A stretch of 64,000 nt of DNA from the NCBI GenBank assembly GCA_013399855.1, contig VXAY01002217.1, positions 270,015-334,014 on the forward strand, read 5' to 3'. How positions within the stretch are numbered: the first letter of the stretch is position 1; each line of letters starts with the position of its first letter. Source of the DNA: Oxyruncus cristatus. Taxonomy: Eukaryota > Chordata > Aves > Passeriformes > Cotingidae. Below the pieces are notes generated by a model, which was not told the origin of the DNA, made no database searches, and saw only the letters and a program-made list of their open reading frames with translations. The position numbers were made by a program, and so were the translations under genes. Shown in pieces: positions 50,700 through 59,100 of this stretch.

Positions 50700-51290
50700 T
50701 TTTGATGGGTAACATACAGGGTGCGTTGGACACTAAAGTGGTTCACAGTACTGAATTTGAAAAATGCCTGTATCTGTATCCCTTTGAGCTCTGAAAGGCA
50801 GGAGCTTTTTGCTTTGGAATGGGAAAACCCAAACACAGGGAGGAAAAACCCACTGACTTGAATGGTCTTCCCATGGTGGGGGAGGGGTTAAAAGAGCCCC
50901 GCAATATTTGGAAATCAATTGGCAAAAGAACTGGAGGACTGGAGATATCAAAACCCCGGTGGAGCCTTATTACAGTAGGTGGATGACATTTTGATGGCCC
51001 CTGAAACTGAATAGCAGCTTGGGATCTGCGGCACTACTGAATTCCCTTGGACTGAGTGGATACAAGGGTAGCAAACCCCAACGCAGGGGTTGTCCAGAGC
51101 ACGGGGACCTACCAGGGATTTCAAATGCTCCAAGGGCAACGGAAGCTGGGACGGGAACAGAAAGAAACATTCTCTCAACCACAGCCACGAAGGGTAAGAG
51201 AATTTCGGGCATTTCTCAGGACGGTTGGGGGGTGTCTGCTGTGGATCAGCAATTATGGGTTGCTGGTAAAGCCACTGTAGGAGCTCTTGA
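50700..51290 (+). pseudogene. ERV pol (reverse transcriptase) remnant
   Basis: Fragments of the RT palm (FGNQLAKELEDW near 50905) and of the region just after it are readable in different frames. The catalytic YVDD motif is disrupted by a stop in place of Tyr, and several frameshifts and stops follow. It is clearly inactive. Confidence 0.75.
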
Positions 51291-51307
51291 AGACAGCTCA
51301 GATGGAC

Positions 51308-51508
51308 TGTAAATGAACTAATTAATACGTGCTAAAGAAGCGAGAATATCTAATGAATATGTAGACAGGCTGTGTAATAGAAAGCCCTGTTCATCTGTCA
51401 TTCCATTAGAGGAGCTCTCCTCCAAACCCCCACCATGGTGAATAAAGAAAAATGCCCTTTTTAACATCTACAAATCTGTGTTAAGAAGTTTGTTTCTGTT
51501 GCTTTTCA
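51308..51508 (+). repeat. 3' LTR of the 49.4-kb ERV
   Basis: About 200 bp similar to the first LTR but with many substitutions and small gaps, suggesting an old insertion. Confidence 0.75.
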
Positions 51509-51509
51509 G

Positions 51510-53880
51510 TAACTGAGGGTGCTTTTTTCTATCTTTTTTCTTTTTTTTTTTTTTAATGTATTTGTTTGTGGGGTCTTTCGTTTATTTTGTTTTTTTTGGT
51601 TTTTGTGTTTGTTTTTTTTTTTTTCTCTTCTGTACTGGCTGATGGGTCGCAAACTACTTCATATTTCAGATTTAAACTTTCAGAATTAAAATTACATTTT
51701 CCAGAGAAAGTTGAGCACTTTTTATGTGTTTCTTCCTGTTGGACTGTCATCCCCTGTATAGTGTAACACATTGTGATATTTAGACATTAGTTTCAGGTTG
51801 TTTTATTATAAGTGACTTATAAATAGCAAGGTGTGACACTGGAAGAAATGTGAAGACAGACACTGAAGTATCTGAACTGTGTGCTCTGAAAATTTCCTAC
51901 AACTGCCTGTTTTTAACTGTTCTGCAGAACTCCCACTTGTTTCTCATCCTGTATCACTTTTTAATTTATCCAGGTTCAATAAAGCCTTTGAGCTCCAGGA
52001 CGTTTGTGTGAACCAGATATAAGATATCAAGTGTGGGAAGAAACAGAACAGTTCTTTATTATAATTATTTGTCTTTCACACGGTTTGTTTGGTTGGTTGA
52101 GTTTTGTTTGTTTTGGCTACAGAAGGGTGCAGATGTCACGGAGCTGAGGTTCTGGAAGCAGATCTTTCTCAGCGTCCATACACTGAGCTGTTGGACATCT
52201 CTGCTCATCGCTGGACTGTGAAGTTCTGGTGATTACAAACCCCTCACATTCAGAGAGACAAAATGCAGAACACCCGCAGTCTTCCACCCAGGGAGCTGTT
52301 CGTCTAAACACCATTTATAAGCTGTGTCTCAGAACACATTTTTTAAAGTTACCAAAATCAGGAGAGAGGCTTAATTTTGGAATTAACAAAACATGGTAGA
52401 CTATTAGTTGGAAGTACGAAAAAATTGCCATTTAGACCCCTGGACATTGCACATTTTCAATCTCTGAATGAGAAGAGAACTAGAGAAAGAGGATCTTCAG
52501 ATTTTATTCGTTTACTAACGAGACCTCAAGGACTAGAAATGGGAATAAGAAAAAGACTTTTCATATGGGCAAAACCTGAAACTGTTTTATGCTCGTTCCT
52601 GAACTACTGTGCAGCAAACACAAAGCTCAACTTCATGTGATGCAGAATTGATTTTGTCAAATGTCTTGAGTCTTCTACCTCCCTCTTACTGATAAATAAT
52701 GTGACTGAAGGGTCATGTCCAAGATGCCCTGATGGGTCACACAAGCCCTGTCTGTGTGTGCTCACGTGTGTCCTCTGGCTACAACTGTGCTGTGCTTGGC
52801 TTCCAGAGATGTTGGATCGGTGTGTTTTGACCCTCCAAAAAATTAATATATTTACAGTGTCAGTTGGCTCTTTCTCCTGAAAACATTCTGCCCCATTTAG
52901 TAACTTAATCAGCTGGGGGAGCCATCCCCCAGATTACAGCATTATTTTTTTCTCTTTAGAGAAAACAGCTATTGTCCAGCATCACCCGAAAAACACTCTG
53001 GGTTCACTTCATTAACATCTTCAGGCAATTACGCATCAGAATAAGAGCCTTAAGAAGTGCTTATGGCTCTGAGCTCAGTTCTGACTATTAAGCCTCACCT
53101 GGACAGGCATGTGTGGTACAAACTGACGGGTCAGTACAGGGAAGAACTTGTTTTCTGCACTCTGCGTTGGATCTGTTCAGTTAACACCAAAAATGTCTGT
53201 TAAATCAAATTACTCTTTCAGGTGGTTTGAGAAGTGGAAAAAAAGTCTGGTTTGGTATTAAAAGAAATGAATTGAAAATTTCTATGAAGGAAGTTATAAA
53301 CCTTTATGCAATCAGGGTAAGCATGAGGAAAAAGATAAATCCTGCCTAATTATAATAAGATGGGGGAAATTGTGAACGTTGTAAGATTTAAAATGTATGA
53401 ATGGAAAATGGGAAATTCCCTTTCAGGTGATAGAATACCTGCAACTGTTACTGTTGTCCAAATAAATATCAGAGGATTAAAAATGATACAAATATATTAA
53501 TGTATTTCTCTTTTATCTCCACCTGGTGAATAAAATTTGAGATCACGTTGAAGATTCAGTCTCATTTTGCCATCTAGTGGCAACACTTTGGTTTGCTGAG
53601 ATACATTTCTGAAAAGCAAGAGGGTGTTAGATAGAAGGGTAAGAGCTACTAATTTCTTGGAATAATCACTTATTGGTCAAGATATTCAAAAGCCTAATTA
53701 CATTTTATAGCAGCAGTGCACAAATAGGCACATTGCTAATGTGGATTTACACTTGAAGGTACCATTTTTGAGGGTAATCCAGGTGTGTTTCTTCGTACCT
53801 TTATGAATCTGGATCACTAGTGATTTTTTTTTTCCTTGTGGGTGGAATCAGTAATTTCCCTTTCCACTTTTTCTTCGATT
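51510..53880. other. intergenic region, no gene recognised
   Basis: Apart from poly(T) patches at 51.54-51.62 kb, I see nothing identifiable. An 87-codon frame at 52377-52640 has no recognisable homology and no supporting splice context. Confidence 0.5.
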
Positions 53881-54196
53881 TTTACCAGGATGGTGATGTA
53901 GCTAAACAGCTTATCTTTAGAAATATAAAGGACAACTTGAGGCAGACTGGCTGGACAAGCCATTTTTTTCCTCCTTAAGGAGAAAGAACAAAACTTTTAA
54001 ACTTTTTTTTTTTTAATTATAAGTTTGTATTCAATTTGCATTTCTTTGGTATGATTTTTTTGGTGTATCTGTACTTCAAGGTTTGTAGTATTAATTTTTT
54101 TCCTCTTCCCATGGTTCTGTGAGATACTGGTCATTATCTGGACTTCCAAGATCCTATGGTACTGCTTCTTCATGTTTTTCTCTGAAAAAAAAGCAG

Positions 54197-54420
54197 GAAT
54201 AATAAAGCAGTCTGAAGACTTTTGGGATCACATTGATCTGCATCATCCTTATGCCTCCTTCCAAAGTGAATCCTACAGGCTGTTTGTTGATCTCTCCTCA
54301 TTGCAAGAGCTTCGAGAGCTTATCTGTTACTTGCAGGAGCTCAGTAAGGAAACACAAATGGATTGTGTCAGAGAAGATGCAGAGCCTGTACAAGGGGCAG
54401 TAAGGAATAATTCAGTATAG
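54197..54420 (+). CDS. unidentified terminal-exon-like ORF
   Basis: After an acceptor-like site (aaaaaagcag|), 74 codons are open to TAG at 54418-54420. They encode IIKQSEDFWDHIDLHHP, then a leucine/glutamate-rich helical stretch with LQELRELICYLQEL, and a polar tail. AATAAA about 75 bp after the stop fits a last exon. The composition looks more protein-like than the surrounding AT-rich DNA, but I do not recognise the family. The exon would need a preceding exon leaving one base of a codon; the orphan exon at 48.7 kb is phase 0 and does not fit directly. Confidence 0.35.
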
Positions 54421-54493
54421 CCCAGCGAGTGTTGTGAAGAGTTTGGAATTGTTCTTTGAGTTCCTGGAGAGTGGAGCTGAATTCCTCTGCTAG

Positions 54494-54503
54494 AAATAAA
54501 TAA
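54494..54503 (+). terminator. candidate polyadenylation signal
   Basis: The text 'gaaataaataagg' contains AATAAA shortly after the stop of the unidentified terminal-exon-like ORF. Confidence 0.35.
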
Positions 54504-55351
54504 GGCTACTACACTGTCCCTGAAGATGACAGTAACCCAGGTTCTTATTAACAGATCCCTTGGGTCGGATTAGAGTGAAACAGCAATGAACGACAAATCT
54601 TTATATATATGTAGGGTTTATTTTAGAACAATTAGTTCGCAGTGGAAAGCAGGTATGTAGCTATAGTAATGCAGCAACACAAAAATATAAAAATAATGCT
54701 TAACAAAATGTATAAGGAAAAGAAAGAGGGAGGATAAGAGCAGAAAGATCTCACCTCATGTGTACCCAGCGAGGACACTTGATTGTAATTTCGATGTCTG
54801 TGTGTCGAAGTGATGCTCACAGTCCTGATCCATCGGAGATGGGAGAAAGCCCACGAAACACAAAGTCCAACTGGATCATTCACGTTTGGGTTTAGGTGGC
54901 GGGGAGAGGACTTCTGCACTGCCCCTCACTGGCAGCACTTATGGCCCATTAGAAGGGATGAATACTAACAGCCCTACTGTAAACGCGGACGTCCCGCGTG
55001 AATGAGACCTTCCCGGGGAGGGGAGGAGATCGTGGGCACGATAAAACCGTCCCAGTTCTCGGATTCGCCTCCACAATCGGCGATTTGTTTCGAGTCTGGA
55101 GTCATTAACGTTAACATTTCAGTGTCTCTCTCACACACAAGTGCTCTTAATCCCCGTTTTATAATGCAGTGGAGATTTAGGCCAATGCACTCTCCTGCGC
55201 ATCGGGATTTTTTTTTTTAATGATTTCTTCATAGCAGATGTTTCTGACCCGCCAAAATTAGTCTTTCTTAGTGGATACTGAAAGAAGCAGCAAGAAGCCT
55301 TCCAGCTGTCGGTATGAATAGTTTCAGACCCAGACATTGTTATCTGGGGTC

Positions 55352-55412
55352 TACTCACTGGGCTGGATGATCTTGAAGGTCTCTTCCAACCCTGATGATT
55401 CTGTCATGACAG
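55352..55412 (+). mobile_element. CR1 LINE 3'-terminal remnant
   Basis: The text 'gggctggatgatcttgaagg' then 'tctcttccaaccctgatgat' and 'tctgt' is the terminal 60 bp of CR1. It lies at the edge of the DND1 CpG island. Confidence 0.8.
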
Positions 55413-55559
55413 TTCGGTGGTGCTGTTGTACCTCTTGCAGCAACTCCTTGCCTTCCCTTACCCCCCGCCTTGCCTTGCCTTGAGCACAAGCAGGAGAGGT
55501 AGGCAAGGCAGAGGAGGGAAAGGAAAGGCAAGGGAAGGCGACGGGAAGGGAGGGATAGG

Positions 55560-56110
55560 CAAGGCAGCACCCCCGACGGGAAAAGTGGGCGCTGCCCACA
55601 GGTCCCGCAGGCCCGTCCGGGGTGGAGCGGAGCGGGAGGGCGGTGCTGTGACCTCTCAGACCCCAGTCCAGGCGTGCGGGAGCGGCGGGAACCACAGGAC
55701 GAGCGGCGGCGATGGAGGCGAAGGTGGGCGCCGTCGGGGCGGCACGGACTGCGGCGGGCGGGCGGGCACAGCTCACCCCGGGGTGACCCTTACCGCGGGG
55801 ACCGGAGCCCCCGAGCCCCGGCGGGGAGCCCAGGGCGGGACGGCGCCAGTACCGGCGCCAGTCACCGCATCCCGCACCTTCCACCGGGGGGAGCCGGTCC
55901 CGGCGGGGGTGCGGGGCAGCCCCGTTATCACCGGGTGCTGGGGGGGGAGAGCCGGGTCCTGCCTCTCCCCGCAGCCCACGCACCCCCTGGGGCCGGGAAA
56001 GGGGAGTCCCTGTGCTGGGAGCCCTCGCAAGAGCCACAGAGCCGGGCCACGATGCTCCCCGCCGGGTAGCGGGGCTGGTCGTTCATCCCCCTCTCACCGC
56101 GTGTTGCCCC
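55560..56110. promoter_or_regulatory. CpG island and probable DND1 promoter
   Basis: G+C content rises sharply and CpG dinucleotides are frequent from about 55.56 to 56.1 kb, surrounding the four-codon first exon of DND1. Long open frames on both strands here are compositional. No TATA box is obvious, as is common for CpG-island promoters. Confidence 0.75.
55712..55723 (+). CDS. DND1: DND1 coding exon 1 (four codons)
   Basis: ATG GAG GCG AAG followed by |gtgggc. Joined to exon 2 it gives MEAKRWTNS, aligning with human MQSKRDCEL. Too short for any ORF scan; supported by phase and position in the CpG island. Confidence 0.85.
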
Positions 56111-59100
56111 GGTGTGGGTCCTCACCCTCATCCAAAGGTGGTTTCTGGTCTTTAGGAAAGGTGAAATGGAGAGGAGATGGAGATGGAGAGGTACCACGAC
56201 TTGTTGGCATTCACCGTTAGCATGTGATCCTTTCCATCAATCCTTTCCATCAGTCCTTTCCCATTATATATCTGATAAAGGCCAGTTCCTAATAATTATA
56301 AGCATAAGAAATCACTTGTTACTGCGTTTATTTTGGTTGCTGGAACTTCAGCATCCCTGCTGTTTAATACCAGTCACATCTGTCCTTGATGGTTTTGGGG
56401 AGGTGAGGAGCCTTCCATGACGGTGTAGGATGTAGACGGGAATGGTGAGCAGGCAGGTTTAATTGAGGTATTACCCTGCATTGATAATTCCACTCGTCTG
56501 AGGGACCATGAAGGATTAAATAGCACTTGTTTCTGGCTGATACATTTGTGGCATAGGGTCCAGTCTTATCAGGAGCCTGGGAGGAGCATTGTGAGGTTTA
56601 AGTTATTTTTTGTTGTGCCAATATATATTAGCCCACTTACCCTCCACTACTACTTGCCTTTCATATTTTGTTTCAGTACTGCAAACTGAGTAAGTAAATT
56701 TCCCTTTCTTTGGTTGGAGGTTGTTTCACACATTATGGTTATATTTCCCTCTGCCAAATTCATGCTATTTGGTGGAGCTTTTAAAAAATAAAATAATACA
56801 AGTCTGGGTGGGGTTGGCCCGGACAGGTTACCCCATTAAAAAGAAGTAAAAATCCCGTGTTTTGTACCACTGCTGTCAGGAGTTTCCCAAGCAAGTGGGA
56901 CACAAGGTTTAGTCAGACTCAGTGGCACCGTTTGGGGTAATTTTACCATAACAGGTTGTCCTGGTTGCAATGCTGTCAGATGTTCCCCTATAATGGAAGG
57001 AGGTAGCACCTGATGCAGGTTTTGTAAAGATGGCTCAGCTCAGGGGGCTCCCTGCAACTCCACACTGATTATGTAGTTGCTGAAGTGCTCTGGGAAGTCG
57101 CTGAGGTGCTCTGGAAAGTCGAACATCCTGCTCAGTCCTGTGTAGCTTAAGGCTCTTTTTCAATAGGCCATTGGCCCTTTCTGTGATTCCATTTGACTGG
57201 GGGCAATATGGGATGTAGAATATCCACTGAATTCCTTCCTTGAATTCATCCCACTCCTGGCCCATTCTGTACCCTTTTACATGAAAAATGTGAGCCATTA
57301 CCATTTGGGATGGAGTCAGGAGACCTGATAACCAAGATGACAGTACCCACCCTGACCCATGAGCAGGCCAGAGACTCCTTCTCTCCTTGGGAGGGTGGAT
57401 TATGTCCTGCAGAGGGTCGGATTGGCCCCATGGAATCCATTTGCCATGGAGATCATAAAGCTTTTCTTTTCCTAATGTGTAGGGGTGATGCTTTAGCAGT
57501 GTGATCTAATTGGAATTCTGATCTACACTGAGGACATTCTGTGAGAACAGTTTCACAAGTTTTCCTGTTTAGGGGCCACCCTTTGCACCCTGTGCAGCAA
57601 AATAAACGGCTTCTACATCAGAAATTCTCCCAATTGATACCATTTCTGATTTAGGGAGTCTTCTCTCTTTATCTCCCTGATTTTAGTTAATCCATGAACC
57701 TTTTGATTCCAGTTTGTGGCTGGTTTGTTATCCTTGTCATGGGATTTAACCCATCTTATCTGGAACAGTGTTTTCCTGTCTATATTCAATAATAATTGCC
57801 AGTCTTGAGATCTCCAAATGGGAGACCTATTTAATTCCCAATCTGGGGATTCCCACTGGCAGAACCACTGTGTGGCACCAGCCCAAACAGCACAGGAGCC
57901 CACAGAGACCATTTTTGCTCCATTCTGAGCTGTTAGAAAAACTGCTCTTAACCCTCCTACTCCTACCTTCACCTTCTTCTGTTGTTTGTTTGTGTTGATG
58001 TTTAATGCAACAGCCTTGTATTGTCATTTACCATTTACCCTTTTTGCTGAGGCATCAGTGAACCAAGTATCTTCTGTTGGCATCCCCTCAGGGAGGGGAG
58101 GTGCACCTAAAATTGGTAAGGGTTTAACAGGTTGTTGTAATGCCAGTGGATGTGCATTTATAGTCGTTTGTAATTTAGAAACTTTAGTAGCTCCTTCTGT
58201 TAATTCTATTCCTTCTGCAACTGCCATTAGGTAGGAATTCCATTTCCTGACTGTAGAGTTTTGTGCAACTCCTTCTGGGGAAGCAGAGCCCTTTAAAATA
58301 TATTCCAGCCAATTAAATTGTCCTCTGGTTTGTACAGGCTGTTCCTGGTGTATTTTTCTAAGCTTGTTTCGCTGCTTGGACCAGAGAAGGTCTCTTTTTC
58401 CATCAGAATATCTCTATTCTGTCACTTCAAATGCAGGGAAACTAAATAGTAAAGGTCTCTTTGGTCCCTCATGCCCAGTTTGAAACAGGTCACAGGAGGT
58501 CCCATGCTCTGCAAAACCCCATTCTGCTATAATGGGATTTTGGACTGCACTGGTCCCAGTGATGGAGAGGGTTTTTAATTCCAGTATTAGGGTCTTGATT
58601 CATGTTCTGAGTTCCACTGTTTTCCCTTTTGTAACAGTGAGTAGGGTGGATGAGCAATGATAGAAAATCCAGGTACATGTTTTCTCCAATATCCTAAAGT
58701 TCCCATAGCTATTGTAATTCATCAGAGAACTTAGAATTTGGACTTATTCCATGCTTTTGTAGGTAGTCAGTGACATCACTTGCCATCCTGCCGACCATTT
58801 GTTGTGAATGAGCGTTTTAAGGTTGCTTAAAGAATCACCAGCAAAGGTTTTGGCAAGAGCAGGTTTAATATAATCTAAATTTAATATAAACCAGCACAAC
58901 AAAGTTTGTTGGCAACGTTCACTCTACTACTTACCAGGTGGTCAAAGGACACCGAGAAAAACCAAACAAATACTCAAAATCAATCAATCCAAACCAAAAT
59001 AACCCCAGAAACTATCTATGTGGAGACTGTGAAGAGGGAGAAAGTGATAGAAAAGAGTAAGGATAAAAAGGTACATGGAGGATCCTGCTGTTGAGTCACA

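Larger units (their letters stand above)
49436..51508 (+). mobile_element. endogenous retrovirus, two LTRs, internally deleted
   Basis: Two similar blocks, about 49436-49652 and 51308-51508, bound a 1.65-kb interior. Both share the segment running through 'aagccctgt(c/t)catctgtca', 'agagctctcctccaaac' and 'aagtttgtttctgttgcttt', ending CA. A candidate primer-binding site lies 10 bp after the first LTR. Inside are a gag-like start near 50306 (MGKS...) and a broken pol reverse transcriptase from about 50700 to 51290 in which the tyrosine of the YVDD catalytic motif is a stop codon (near 50975). RNase H, integrase and env are missing: the RT end runs almost directly into the second LTR. Many stops and frameshifts make it non-functional. 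The family is probably gammaretrovirus-like from the RT phrases; exact assignment needs a repeat library. Confidence 0.85.

Noticed and set aside
55351..56220. Long frames (228 and 267 codons) on both strands at the CpG island
   Set aside because: High G+C removes stop codons in every frame; the only supported coding bases are the four codons of DND1 exon 1.
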